Shown here piece after piece: positions 25,034 to 34,403 of a stretch of 64,000 nt of DNA; within the stretch, counting starts at the first letter, position 1, and every line of letters begins with the position of its first letter. Source of the DNA: CAWJHE01 sp963842455 (GTDB lineage: Bacteria > Chloroflexota > Anaerolineae > Anaerolineales > UBA4823). The position numbers were made by a program, and so were the translations under genes. The notes under the pieces were generated by a model. It did no database searches and had not been told where the DNA came from. It was given only the letters and a program-made list of their open reading frames with translations. The stretch covers positions 186,001-250,000 of the forward strand of contig CAWJHE010000009.1 in assembly GCA_963842455.1 (NCBI GenBank), in the 5' to 3' direction.

Positions 25034-25140
25034 GCGAATCTGGTATTCCGACTCCCATGAAGGATGTATCTCTTGCAATGTGCTCTTGAAACCTCTTTTT
25101 TCGTCACATTGCACGGGGTGGGAGTCTATCAGGATTCCGG
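25034..25140. repeat. Nested inverted-repeat element in the rlmB-tRNA gap
   Basis: Two perfect 8-bp inverted repeats are nested: GACTCCCA (25050-25057) with TGGGAGTC (25119-25126), and inside it GCAATGTG (25075-25082) with CACATTGC (25105-25112). Outer flanks also pair imperfectly (GAATC near 25036 with GATTCC near 25133). The inner loop holds a T-rich run. No coding frame is seen. It could be a structured RNA, the rlmB terminator region or a small mobile palindrome. Confidence 0.45.
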
Positions 25141-25212
25141 TTAATCGTCAATACTTTTAGCAGGAAATTCTTCCAGAAAACCAGCTCAAGCCATCCCGTT
25201 CACAACAGGTGA

Positions 25213-25965
25213 TCAGGGTATATTCTTGACCTCAAAACCACGCGCCTGCCACACCAAGTACAATGCCACAGATCCGGCGACTGCAGCATTGAGCGATTCG
25301 ATTTGACCGCGCATTGGGAGCCTCAACAAAAAATCACACGAATCGCGAACTAAGGACCGAATGCCTTGCCCTTCACTCCCAACAACTAAAGCAATCGCGC
25401 CATCCAAGTGAACCTGACCAGGCAACTGCGCCAAAGGATCGTTATCTAAACCAACAACCCATACATTTTCGTCTTTAAGAGCTCTAATAGCCTGCGCCAA
25501 ATTTACCTGGGCAACCTGCAGATGTTCGCTGGCGCCTGATGAAGCACTAACCACCGCGGGTGTCACATTTACAGCATGCCGTAGAGGTATCAGCACACCA
25601 TGCACTCCCACCGACTCAGCCGTTCTGAGTAGAGTACCCAGATTCTGTGGGTCCTGTAAAGCATCCAAAATCAAAATAAAGGGGGGTTCATTCCTGGAAT
25701 TTGCACTTTCAAGAATATCCAGCACATCAACATAATCATATTCGCTGACTTCCAGAGCCACTCCCTGGTGAGAATTCACAATCGCATCCAGTTTTGGGCG
25801 GGGTACGCGCTCAATGCGAATATTGTTCTTTTCACAAAGCTGCAGGATTTCGGAGAGGCGGCCTTTTTCTTGAGCCCCTTGGGCAATCCATAAGCGGTAG
25901 GCTTCTCTGCGGCTCGCCTTTAATGCTTCATAAACGGGGTTGCGACCATAAATCCATTCTCGCAT
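25213..25965 (-). CDS. rlmB: 23S rRNA 2'-O-methyltransferase RlmB (SPOUT/TrmH family)
   Basis: A 250-aa knotted (SPOUT) methyltransferase. N-terminal substrate-binding domain (REWIYGRNPVYEALKAS); catalytic motifs LILDALQDPQNLGTLLRTAE, ALVVGSEGQGI and LPMRGQIESLNAAVA, the standard motifs 1-3. ATG 25965 (MREWIYG) is preferred over 25974 by family alignment. Probably methylates 23S G2251. The PIN-TRAM gene lies upstream on the same strand, 30 bases away. Confidence 0.92.
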   Translation of the reverse strand: MREWIYGRNPVYEALKASRREAYRLWIAQGAQEKGRLSEILQLCEKNNIRIERVPRPKLDAIVNSHQGVALEVSEYDYVDVLDILESANSRNEPPFILILDALQDPQNLGTLLRTAESVGVHGVLIPLRHAVNVTPAVVSASSGASEHLQVAQVNLAQAIRALKDENVWVVGLDNDPLAQLPGQVHLDGAIALVVGSEGQGIRSLVRDSCDFLLRLPMRGQIESLNAAVAGSVALYLVWQARGFEVKNIP

Positions 25966-25995
25966 GATAATCAATCCAAACCTACGATAACCTGG

Positions 25996-27075
25996 TTAAA
26001 CTTCTATTCGCGCAAAAATCATCCGGCCTGCCGCGGTCTGCAAGACTTTGGTAACCGTCACCTGAGTATCCTTATTCAGGCGGCCGCGCCCATCTTCTAC
26101 AACCACCATGGTGCCATCATCCAAATAGGCAATTCCCTGTCCAGCTTCACGCCCTTCCTGGATAATGTTGACGGATATCACCTCACCGGGAAGAAAAACC
26201 GATTTGACCGCATTTGCCAGTTCATTAACATTCAATACCACCACACCTTGCAGCTCTGCAACCCGGTTCAGGTTGTAGTCATTCGTTAAGATGGGACAGC
26301 GCAATTGGCGGGCTAGCACCACCAGTTTATCGTCTACCTCACGCACCCCTTCCACATCAATATCACTGATGCGAACAGGCGCCATGGTTTCTTTTTGTAG
26401 TTGAGAGAGCACTTCCATTCCTCGACGCCCTCGCTGACGCCGCATGGCATCCGCTGAATCGGCAATATATTGCAATTCATTCAACACAAAACGAGGAATC
26501 AATAACGTTCCCACCAGGAAACCGGTGCGGGCAATATCTGCAATTCTCCCATCGATAATTACACTGGTATCCAACAAAATGGTTCGCCCTGCATCTTGAC
26601 CAGAAAGCGATCCATTGGCTGGCGCACTTTCACCCGCTGAATCTGCCCGGGATTGGGATTTTGATGAAAAGAGGGACATGATCTCTTTTTGGCGCATGAC
26701 AAACACGACAACACCGGTATAGCCGAGCAGGATAACACCCAAAAAAGGTAAAATCTGCGAAAACGGCTTGGGCAAAAGCGACAGCGGAAATGCCAGCAAC
26801 GCGGCTACCAGTAAACCCACGACCAAACCCAATAAACTGGCTGCCAGGGTCTGCACAGAAATTTTTGACAAAATGGAGACCAAATAACGCGCCGGCCTGG
26901 TGGTTATAAAGGGTGTCAACACCAAACCAATTAGTGCTCCCACCAATCCTAAAATAACCGCATACAGTTCCCCTGAGGCTCCCGTAATATTGCTTAATTC
27001 GAGACCCCCAAAAACACCTAAAACCGAAAATAAAACCATGCCAATGATGCGAAAAATAAATTCAATTCCAATCAT
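25996..27075 (-). CDS. Membrane PIN-TRAM protein (YacL family)
   Basis: A 359-aa protein: four predicted membrane helices (about 1-130), then a PIN nuclease domain with ILLDTSVIIDGRIADIA, RFVLNELQYIADSAD and CPILTNDYNLNRVAEL carrying the acidic residues, then a TRAM RNA-binding domain (about 290-359, with GQGIAYLDDGTMVVVEDG). This is the YacL-type layout found in many Gram-positive-like phyla. RNA processing at the membrane is likely; targets are unknown. It precedes rlmB in an apparent operon. Confidence 0.9.
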   Translation of the reverse strand: MIGIEFIFRIIGMVLFSVLGVFGGLELSNITGASGELYAVILGLVGALIGLVLTPFITTRPARYLVSILSKISVQTLAASLLGLVVGLLVAALLAFPLSLLPKPFSQILPFLGVILLGYTGVVVFVMRQKEIMSLFSSKSQSRADSAGESAPANGSLSGQDAGRTILLDTSVIIDGRIADIARTGFLVGTLLIPRFVLNELQYIADSADAMRRQRGRRGMEVLSQLQKETMAPVRISDIDVEGVREVDDKLVVLARQLRCPILTNDYNLNRVAELQGVVVLNVNELANAVKSVFLPGEVISVNIIQEGREAGQGIAYLDDGTMVVVEDGRGRLNKDTQVTVTKVLQTAAGRMIFARIEV

Positions 27076-27471
27076 TCCAGATTCTCTCCAAGAGATTTTT
27101 TACTCTAATCAAAGCAGACCGCCTGTGGCGACCCAAAAGTCCCTGGATTCCAGAACTCGGCTTAATAATTCACCCCCAAGAATGAATAATAATTGCAGCA
27201 CCGTCCCAGCTAACCAAAGGACTAATCTCTAACAGGCGTGAATAAATAATAAATAATGAGAGCCTGTTCCATATCAAATAATAACATGCCTATTATAGTA
27301 CAAAATCATACAAATTCTCTGGACATGTTTGCAGCAAAAGTTGAACAAACACCCAGTTAATTTCCATGGAAGCTGCCAAAAATGTGCATTAAAGTTTAAC
27401 TTTATTTATTCAAAAAAGCTATAATTTAGAAAAGCAATCATACTGCCCGGTCGATTTGATTGGAGGAAATC
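27076..27471. other. Divergent intergenic region, no gene seen
   Basis: About 400 AT-rich bases between the PIN-TRAM gene and the UMF1 transporter. It holds a 7-bp stem AACAGGC/GCCTGTT (27231-27237 with 27262-27268) and a -10-like TATAAT at 27420-27425 for the transporter; the -35 (TTTAAC, 27395-27400) is poor and 19 bases away. No conserved reading frame is visible. Confidence 0.5.
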
Positions 27472-29508
27472 ATGAACCTTCAAAGCACCAGCCCCCATCT
27501 AGAAGCCAATGCGCTTGCATATAAGCGCCGTATCTGGGCCTGGACCATGTACGATTGGGCTAACTCAGCCTTTGCCACCACCATATTGGCGGCTGTCCTT
27601 CCTGTTTATTTCAGCCAGGTAGCAGGTGCAAGCCTGCCAAGCGCAACCGTAGCGACCACATATTGGAGCGCCGGCCTTAGTATTTCGCTGCTCATCATTG
27701 CCATTCTCTCGCCTATCCTGGGGACTATCTCGGATGTCATGCGAGGGAAAAAAAGGTTTTTGGCTATTTTTGCCGGAATCGGTATTGTCAGTACTGCTTT
27801 GTTGGTATTAGTCAGCACGGGAGATTGGATCTTAGCGTCTATCCTGGGCATTATCGGTCGCATCGGTTTTAACGGCGCAAACACCTTTTATGATGCTTTG
27901 CTTCCCCATGTAGCAAAAGAAGAAGATCGGGATAAAGTTTCTGCACGCGGTTACGCAATGGGTTATTTGGGAGGCGGCCTGCTCCTTGCGATTAATATTG
28001 TTATGATTCAATTACTGCCGGGAACCTGGGGAGCACGTCTATCCTTTCTCAGCGTAGCTATCTGGTGGGCTTTATTCTCCATTCCTCTTTTTCGACATGT
28101 ACCTGAACCGCCATCAGCCACCATTCGCACTGGCCAAGGCGAGAAGATAATTGCTGCCAGTTTTCGGCGCTTGAAAGAGACATTCAAAGATATCCATCGC
28201 TATCGCGAATTATTCAAATATTTAATTTCCTTCCTGATCTATAACGATGGAATTGGCACCATCATCGGCGTTGCAGCTATTTACGGTGCAGAATTAGGCT
28301 TTGGTAGTGTCGAGTTGATTTTGGCGCTGCTCCTGGTACAATTTGTTGGAATTCCGTACAGCCTGATTTTTGGCAGATTGCCGAGTGCGAAAGAAAAACG
28401 CCGCTCATTTTTCCTGGCATTCATCGTATTCAATGTAATTGCGCTGCCTGTCGTGGGTATTTTGGGTGTCAATATTTTGCCTGCTAACCTGAGCGGCGCA
28501 CCAGCAACCGCTTTTCCAGATACCGCCAAGGCAGTCGGGGAGGGCGCATATCTTTCCACCTCACCAGCGATCCAATATGAAGGTAATTGGGAAGATATTC
28601 TGGTTTCCGGGAAAGAGTCAGGAAGAGAAGCCGATTTTCTTGTACGCTCAAGCAGCGATTTGCAGGCGCAGATACATTTCCCATTCAACGGTCAACAAAT
28701 CTCCCTTTCATATAGCCAGGGTCCGGACCAGGGAATCTGGGCTGTGCACCTGGACGGTCAACCCCTTGTGGATCCCGACACACTCGAACCTACCTTGCTT
28801 GATGCCTACAACAGCACCGTACGTTATGAAGTGTTCAGAACTTTCCAGGCCGCCAGTCCAGGTGAACATGTGCTTAGTCTGGTTAACACAGGAGAGAAAA
28901 ATCCTGATGGTTCAGGAAACCACTTTACAGTCGAAAAATTAACAGTCCTACCCGCCTTAAGGCAGAGCAACCTGGGGCTTATCATCGGGATTATCCTGGC
29001 AATTGAAGTATTATGCCTGTTAGCTGCCTGGTTATTCGGGAAAAAACTGTTTAAGGATCTGGCAGAGACCTTCGATACTCGTCGCAGTATTTTATTCGCT
29101 TTAATGATCTATGCAATCGTGGCAATCTGGGGTTTCTTCTTGAACTCCGTTATCGAATTCTGGTTCATGGCATGGATGGTTGCAATCGTGCAGGGCGGCA
29201 GCCAGGCATTGAGCCGCAGTCTATATGCATCGATGTCCCCCGCAGCGAAAAGTGGAGAGTTTTTTGGACTGTTTGGTATCATGGAAAAGTTCTCGGCAAT
29301 CATAGGTCCATTGCTATTCGCCGCAGCAGGAGTTATCTTCGGCAGCAGCCGACCAGCAGTGCTGAGCCTGATTGTCCTGTTTGCTCTAGGTGGATTTTTA
29401 TTAACCCGGGTCAACATTGACGAAGGAAAGCGCATCGCCCGAAGAGAAGATGAAGAATATCTGAAGGTTGGTTCTCAAAATGATGGGCCAGCCTTAACCC
29501 AGGAATAA
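27472..29508 (+). CDS. UMF1-family MFS transporter with an inserted extracytoplasmic domain
   Basis: A 678-aa permease of the UMF1 (Atg22-like) family: YDWANSAFATTILAAVLPVY is the signature start, followed by SDVMRGKKRF and ISFLIYNDGIGTIIGVAAIY. The usual length is about 420-460. Here about 160 residues (about 335-495) are inserted between helix groups: a soluble beta-rich block with EGNWEDIL, FPFNGQQISLSYSQGPDQG, VHLDGQPLVD and PGEHVLSLVN, resembling a jelly-roll carbohydrate-binding fold. GGAGG lies 5 bases before ATG 27472. The substrate is unknown; the insert suggests capture of a sugar or glycan outside the cell. Confidence 0.87.
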   Translation: MNLQSTSPHLEANALAYKRRIWAWTMYDWANSAFATTILAAVLPVYFSQVAGASLPSATVATTYWSAGLSISLLIIAILSPILGTISDVMRGKKRFLAIFAGIGIVSTALLVLVSTGDWILASILGIIGRIGFNGANTFYDALLPHVAKEEDRDKVSARGYAMGYLGGGLLLAINIVMIQLLPGTWGARLSFLSVAIWWALFSIPLFRHVPEPPSATIRTGQGEKIIAASFRRLKETFKDIHRYRELFKYLISFLIYNDGIGTIIGVAAIYGAELGFGSVELILALLLVQFVGIPYSLIFGRLPSAKEKRRSFFLAFIVFNVIALPVVGILGVNILPANLSGAPATAFPDTAKAVGEGAYLSTSPAIQYEGNWEDILVSGKESGREADFLVRSSSDLQAQIHFPFNGQQISLSYSQGPDQGIWAVHLDGQPLVDPDTLEPTLLDAYNSTVRYEVFRTFQAASPGEHVLSLVNTGEKNPDGSGNHFTVEKLTVLPALRQSNLGLIIGIILAIEVLCLLAAWLFGKKLFKDLAETFDTRRSILFALMIYAIVAIWGFFLNSVIEFWFMAWMVAIVQGGSQALSRSLYASMSPAAKSGEFFGLFGIMEKFSAIIGPLLFAAAGVIFGSSRPAVLSLIVLFALGGFLLTRVNIDEGKRIARREDEEYLKVGSQNDGPALTQE

Positions 29509-29705
29509 ATAACCGCCTCAGACAGCCATTTAGAAGTTATACTCAATTCGGGTTGATCAAATATTCATGGCGCCTTTTCATTCATGGTAGCATTCGTGCA
29601 TGTCTCGAACCAATTTCATTGATCGGGTTTTCCTGCATGCGCTTGTAATAGGTTACCTTCTTTGGATGAAAAAATGTGACACTGTTTTAACCTTCAGGAG
29701 GCAAT

Positions 29706-30428
29706 TTGGCAATTCTTAGTGAAGATTCTAAAGCAAAATACGTACAAAAAATGTTTACACAGATTGCATTCCGTTACGATCTTATGAACCGCCTGATGAC
29801 AGGCGGGCAAGATTTGCTTTGGCGAAAATGGGTTATCCAAAAAACTTACTTAGGAGAGAAAGGCAAACTGCTGGATCTCGGATCAGGTACTGGTGACCTG
29901 GCACGCGAAGCTTTACGCCAACATCCGAGCAGTATCGTTTTAGCCACTGATTTTACACTGGAGATGATGCGGGTTGGAAAGACAAGGTTTCAAGGAAAAG
30001 ATATGGTTTTACACTGGGCTGCTGCCGATGCAACCCAATTACCATTCCCCGACCAGAGCTTTGAGGCTGTTGTGTCCGGTTTCCTTCTGCGCAACGTAGT
30101 CAATATAAATGGTTGCTTGCGGGAACAATTCCGTGTCCTCAAACCAGGAGGTCGGATTGTCTCTTTGGATACTACTCCTCCTCCCCAAAATATGTTAACC
30201 CCGCTTATGCAATTTTATCTGCACAAAATTATTCCTGTCCTGGGCAAATTGCTCACCGGACAACAAGAAGCATATCATTATTTGCCCAATTCGACCGAGA
30301 GCTTCCTGCAACCGGAACAGCTAGCTGTACGCATAGCATCAGCCGGCTTCGAAAAAGTTAAATACCAGCGCTTGATGTTTGGCAACATAGCCATTCATTG
30401 GGCCAAAAAACCGGATAACCTGGCATGA
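29706..30428 (+). CDS. menG: Demethylmenaquinone methyltransferase
   Basis: A 240-aa UbiE/MenG methyltransferase catalysing the last step of menaquinone synthesis. Seen: KYVQKMFTQIAFRYDLMNRL (family N-terminus), LLDLGSGTGDLA (SAM motif I), LPFPDQSFEAVVSGFLLRNV and FRVLKPGGRIVSLD. TTG 29706 follows AGGAGG. It overlaps ubiX by ATGA, linking it to a prenyl-quinone or decarboxylation step. The dms reductase in this window would use menaquinol. Confidence 0.9.
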   Translation: MAILSEDSKAKYVQKMFTQIAFRYDLMNRLMTGGQDLLWRKWVIQKTYLGEKGKLLDLGSGTGDLAREALRQHPSSIVLATDFTLEMMRVGKTRFQGKDMVLHWAAADATQLPFPDQSFEAVVSGFLLRNVVNINGCLREQFRVLKPGGRIVSLDTTPPPQNMLTPLMQFYLHKIIPVLGKLLTGQQEAYHYLPNSTESFLQPEQLAVRIASAGFEKVKYQRLMFGNIAIHWAKKPDNLA

Positions 30429-31021
30429 CTGTCCTTTCAAGGAGATTTATCCTCGGCATAAGCGGAGCGTCAGGTGTTATCTTGGGTATACGCATGTTAG
30501 AAGTGTTGCGCGCCCTAAAAATAGAAACCCACCTGGTCATCACCAAAGCTGCTGAACACACCATCCAGCACGAGACCAGCTACCAGGTTCAAGATGTCCT
30601 GAAATTGGCTGATCAATATTATTCCATTAATAACCTTGGTGCTGCAATTGCATCAGGTTCACAAGCTTCAATGGGCATGGCTGTTGTACCTTGCTCAATC
30701 AAAAGCCTGTCAGCAATTGCCAATTCATACACAGCCGATTTATTATCTCGGGCTGCAGATGTTACACTTAAGGAAGGTCGCCCTTTGCTTTTGGCAGTGC
30801 GGGAAACGCCGCTACACGCCGGCCATCTGCGCCTGATGCAACTGGCCGTACAGGCTGGCGCCATCTTATTCCCACCTGTTCCTGCCTTCTACACCCACCC
30901 GAAAACAGTCGATGAGATCATTAACAATACAGTGGGGCGTATATTAGACCGTATGGGTATCGAAAACGATCTTTTCCAAGCATGGGATCCAGACCTCCCT
31001 TCAACAGAGAAACCAGAATGA
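30425..31021 (+). CDS. ubiX: Flavin prenyltransferase UbiX
   Basis: A 198-aa enzyme that makes prenylated FMN, the cofactor of UbiD decarboxylases. Seen: LGISGASGVILGIRMLEVL (FMN phosphate loop), VVPCSIKSLSAIANSYTADLL, and RPLLLAVRETPLHAGHLRLM. It overlaps both neighbours (ATGA at each end), so three genes are translated as one coupled unit. No ubiD is in the window. Confidence 0.93.
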   Translation: MTVLSRRFILGISGASGVILGIRMLEVLRALKIETHLVITKAAEHTIQHETSYQVQDVLKLADQYYSINNLGAAIASGSQASMGMAVVPCSIKSLSAIANSYTADLLSRAADVTLKEGRPLLLAVRETPLHAGHLRLMQLAVQAGAILFPPVPAFYTHPKTVDEIINNTVGRILDRMGIENDLFQAWDPDLPSTEKPE

Positions 31022-31776
31022 ATGAAAAACGCGATGATGACAAAGCTGCCCGCTGCGGTGAGCCATCTTATGTCTGGCGGGCAGGACAAGAACGCCGCCT
31101 GAAAATGATCCGCGATGCTGCAGAAGAGCGTTTGTCTGGCATAGTCCTGGAAAATGGTTGCGGAGTAGGTATGTATGTTGAACACCTCGCGCCTTTCTCC
31201 AGGCATATCACCGGGCTGGAATTTGACCTGGACCGCGCCGTCGAAGCTCACCGCATGAGCCAGGACCTGGCACATACATCCATTGTCAACGCCGCTGGAG
31301 AACAACTTCCATTTCCTGATCAAAGCTTTGATTTCATATTAAGTCACGAAGTTCTTGAACACGTAAATAATGACCGCCACGCTCTCGAAGAAATGGTACG
31401 AGTACTACGACCCAAAGGCAGAATCGTGATATTTGTTCCAAACCGGGGCTATCCATTTGAAACTCACGGCATCTACTGGCGCGGGCGTTACCGCTTCGGC
31501 AATATACCCCTGGTCAATTATTTGCCAAAGGTATGGCGCAATCGACTTGTCCCTCATGTGAGAATATACAGCGCACAGGATATGAAAAAACTGACGAGCA
31601 ATTTACCCGTCAAGATCATCCAGCAAAAAATTATATTTGGCGCTTACGATAATATCATCGCCCGAAAACCAACCCTGGGGCGGTTTTTGCGATGGATCTT
31701 ACAAAAACTTGAACAAACCCCCTTAAGCTTCTTGGGGTTGTCTCATTTCTGGGTATTGGAAAAAACAGACGGGTAA
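31018..31776 (+). CDS. Class I SAM-dependent methyltransferase
   Basis: A 252-aa methyltransferase_11-type protein: VLENGCGVGMYVEHL (motif I), ITGLEFDLDRAVEAH (acidic residue), LPFPDQSFDFILSHEVLEHV (motif IV), VLRPKGRIVIFVPN. The C-terminal third holds a Tyr/Arg-rich patch (HGIYWRGRYRFGN). ATG 31018 overlaps the ubiX stop. Substrate unknown; the operon suggests a quinone or lipid pathway. Confidence 0.85.
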   Translation: MNEKRDDDKAARCGEPSYVWRAGQERRLKMIRDAAEERLSGIVLENGCGVGMYVEHLAPFSRHITGLEFDLDRAVEAHRMSQDLAHTSIVNAAGEQLPFPDQSFDFILSHEVLEHVNNDRHALEEMVRVLRPKGRIVIFVPNRGYPFETHGIYWRGRYRFGNIPLVNYLPKVWRNRLVPHVRIYSAQDMKKLTSNLPVKIIQQKIIFGAYDNIIARKPTLGRFLRWILQKLEQTPLSFLGLSHFWVLEKTDG

Positions 31777-31778
31777 TT

Positions 31779-32673
31779 TCAAGAATTCACAGGTTGGCGA
31801 AAATCATAAATGCCATCCTGGATATTCCAAACCTTCGAGCAGCTCTTGCAGGTGATAGCCGTCTCAGTCTCTTCCAGCAAGACGCTTCCGCATTCCGGAC
31901 AGCAAAAGAATGTATCGCTTTCTGCAATGATGCTCCCCCCTTCTGCTTGTGAACGAACAAACACACTGGGTGTCAGTTGCCACCAATTCCCTGTTAACTG
32001 GGCGACTGAATCCATGCCAATTAGCCATTTCAAAGGAACAATTTTCTTGAGGAATGGAATTCTAAAATGAGAGACGGTGAGTTTGCGTTGAATAGTAAAT
32101 TGATTCTCTACCAACAAAGAATGGATATAATGCGGGTGAAAATCAAAATTCAGCTCCACAAACTCTACTGGTTCCAATGAAAATGGATTCCAGGATTGCC
32201 GGCGAAGCCAAAAACGCAGGATAGATTTAATGTTCCGTTTATTGGCATATTCCAATACGAACACGCTGTCCAGGCAGCAAAACTCGCCGCACCTGCTCCA
32301 AAGCAAGGCGCACATCCGCCATATGGTGTAAAGTCCGGATCATCGTTGCAGCATCAAATAAACCAGACGCAAAAGGAAGCCTGTAAATATCTGCAGCCAC
32401 ATAAACAAATCGCCTATCCCTGCCCAGGCGATTTTGGGCAAGCTGCAATTGACTCAGGGAATAATCCAGCAGCACAATTCGGTCGAATCCATGATAGCGA
32501 GGCGTGTTCCGTCCTGCTCCTGCACCTAACTCCAGCAATAAATGACCAGAAGCGGGTAGCAAACGACTTAGAGCTACCGCCTCAACACCATCTTCATAGG
32601 CGCGATCAGCATGCTCCCAAAAAGAGCTCTGATAGTCCGAGCCCTCGTAACTGCAAACGGGTGGATGTTTAAT
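31779..32673 (-). CDS. Methyltransferase with C-terminal Trm112-like zinc ribbon (one frame break)
   Basis: Two frames join into one gene. The first has SYEGSDYQSSFWEHADRAYE, LLLELGAGAGRN (SAM motif I), IVLLDYSLSQL and AATMIRTLHHM. After one extra base near 32267 the second continues VFVLEYANKRNIKSIL and ends with a zinc ribbon, CPECGSVLLEETETAI followed by CKSCSKVWNIQDGIYDF, like Trm112. No ATG, GTG or TTG is available in frame after the ugd stop; ATT 32673 with AGAGG 5 bases upstream is the best guess, so the start is uncertain. It lies just downstream of ugd on the same strand, so a cell-surface-sugar role is possible. Confidence 0.72.
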
Positions 32674-32693
32674 AATAACCTCTCTGATTGGTC

Positions 32694-34020
32694 CTAATGC
32701 TCAGAAACTTCCTTGCTTCCGTTATATCCTCTGCCCAAGCCACGGTAAACAAACCCCATTTTCTTCATCAAGACCGGGTCATATATATTGCGCCCATCAA
32801 AAATTACTGGAGAGCGCATCAATTTTCCAAGAAGCTCCAGGTCAATGTTCTTGAATTCGTTCCACTCGGTCATCACCATTAACGCATCACAATCTTTTAC
32901 CATACTGTACACATCTGTGTACATTTCAATCTCCGGCAGAATAGCTCGTGCAACTTCTAAAGCAACAGGGTCGTAAGCACGAACACGTAGCTCCAGAAGC
33001 GATCAGCGCCCTGGCAATATCGATAGAGGGTGCATCGCGCATATCGTCCGTATTAGGTTTAAATGAGAGACCCAAAAGACCAACGGTTTTTCCCCTTAAA
33101 TCACCCAGCATTTCAGTAATGCGTTTGACCGCCATGATTCTACGATCGGCGTTAATTTCCATGACAGCATTCAGCAACTGCGGATGCCGTCCTTTTTCTT
33201 CAGCCATATAAGCTAATGCCTTAACATCCTTGGGAAAACAAGAGCCGCCATAACCCAGGCCAGCATCCAGGAACATCGTGCCAATACGCTTATCATATCC
33301 CATGCCAATAGCAACTTCTTTGACATCGGCGCCTAAAGCCTCACAGATATTCGCAATTTCGTTGATGAAGGATATCTTTGTTGCCAGGAAGGCATTGGAT
33401 GCATATTTGATCATTTCCGCTGTACGCAGATCGGTGATGATAATAGGAGACCGTAAAGGAAGATGCAGTTGGGCAACTTTTTCAGCGCCATCTGGATCTA
33501 AGGAGCCCAAAACGGTACGATGAGGCTGCATAAAATCGCTGATTGCCGAACCCTCGCGTAAAAACTCCGGGCAGGAGACTACCGAAAAAGGGACAGGGGT
33601 GGGCTGATGGCTGCGCACAATCTCTGCCACCCAGTCGCCTGTACCAACCGGAACGGTAGATTTATTGACGATAACCAGCGGTTCTTTCATCTTACGGGCT
33701 ACCTCTTCAGCTACCGCTGCGACATGCCGTAAATCCGCCTCCCCATCCACCCCGGAAGGCGTGCCAACTGCAATAAAAACAAATTCAGTCCCCTGTAACC
33801 CTTCATCATAGGATGTTGTGAAGCTTAATCGCCCAGCAAGCATATTGCGATCAACCAGCTCCTTAAGCCCCGGTTCATAAATCGGCATTTCACCGCGCTT
33901 GAGACCGGTAATTTTTTCCTCAACAATATCCAAAGCAATCACCCGATTGCCTAAATCCGCAAAACAGGCAGCCGTCACCAGCCCAACATACCCAACCCCG
34001 ATAACACAAATCTGTTTCAT
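32694..34020 (-). CDS. ugd: UDP-glucose 6-dehydrogenase (one frame break)
   Basis: Oxidises UDP-glucose to UDP-glucuronate with two NAD+. N-terminal Rossmann fold ICVIGVGYVGLVTAACFADL; TSYDEGLQGTEFVFIAVGTP; central TAEMIKYASNAFLATKISFI; catalytic Cys in GLGYGGSCFPKDVKAL; VGLLGLSFKPNTDDMRDAPS. The frame slips after ASGAT; one extra base near 32984-32990 restores RVRAYDPVALEVARA and the end MTEWNEFKN, DGRNIYDP and GLGRGYNG. All catalytic parts are present, so the enzyme is probably functional in the organism. It may supply sugars for exopolysaccharide. Confidence 0.92.
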
Positions 34021-34403
34021 AGATGGTCGCTCCTACTAAATCGAATGAATGATCCTGACAATCGTTTCCCACATGATGGAGACAAACATGATTGAAGTCG
34101 TGATGAAGGTCAATGGATGATATTATCCGGTTGTTTCTATCATCAATTGTTGCGCGCCAATCTTACCACAAGTCATTTAATAGGGTTACAACAAACTGAT
34201 CATGTCTGTAAATTCTGTAAGTTTCTTGGCAAAAAACCAGCACACAATCAGGTAATAATTGACCATTTTAGGGTAAATTACCCATCCACTGGATAACCGT
34301 CATCTTTCTGGTATGATCTCTGTCACTTGTGAATTGGTCAAAAATAGTCTAAAATAAAGGGGATAAATCCTATCCGTATGACCTTATAAATGGAGTCTCA
34401 TCT
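34021..34403. other. Divergent intergenic region with two dyads
   Basis: About 380 bases between ugd and the Rrf2 regulator. It holds a perfect 13-base dyad GGGTAA-A-TTACCC (34271-34283), the rrf2 promoter (34327-34355) and a dyad GGATA-AATCC-TATCC (34361-34375) just after the expected transcription start, a plausible autoregulatory site. No reading frame is supported. Confidence 0.5.
34327..34355 (+). promoter_or_regulatory. Promoter of the Rrf2 regulator
   Basis: TTGTGA (34327-34332), 17-base spacer, TAAAAT (34350-34355), 48 bases before the start codon. The dyad at 34361-34375 covers the likely start site. Confidence 0.6.
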
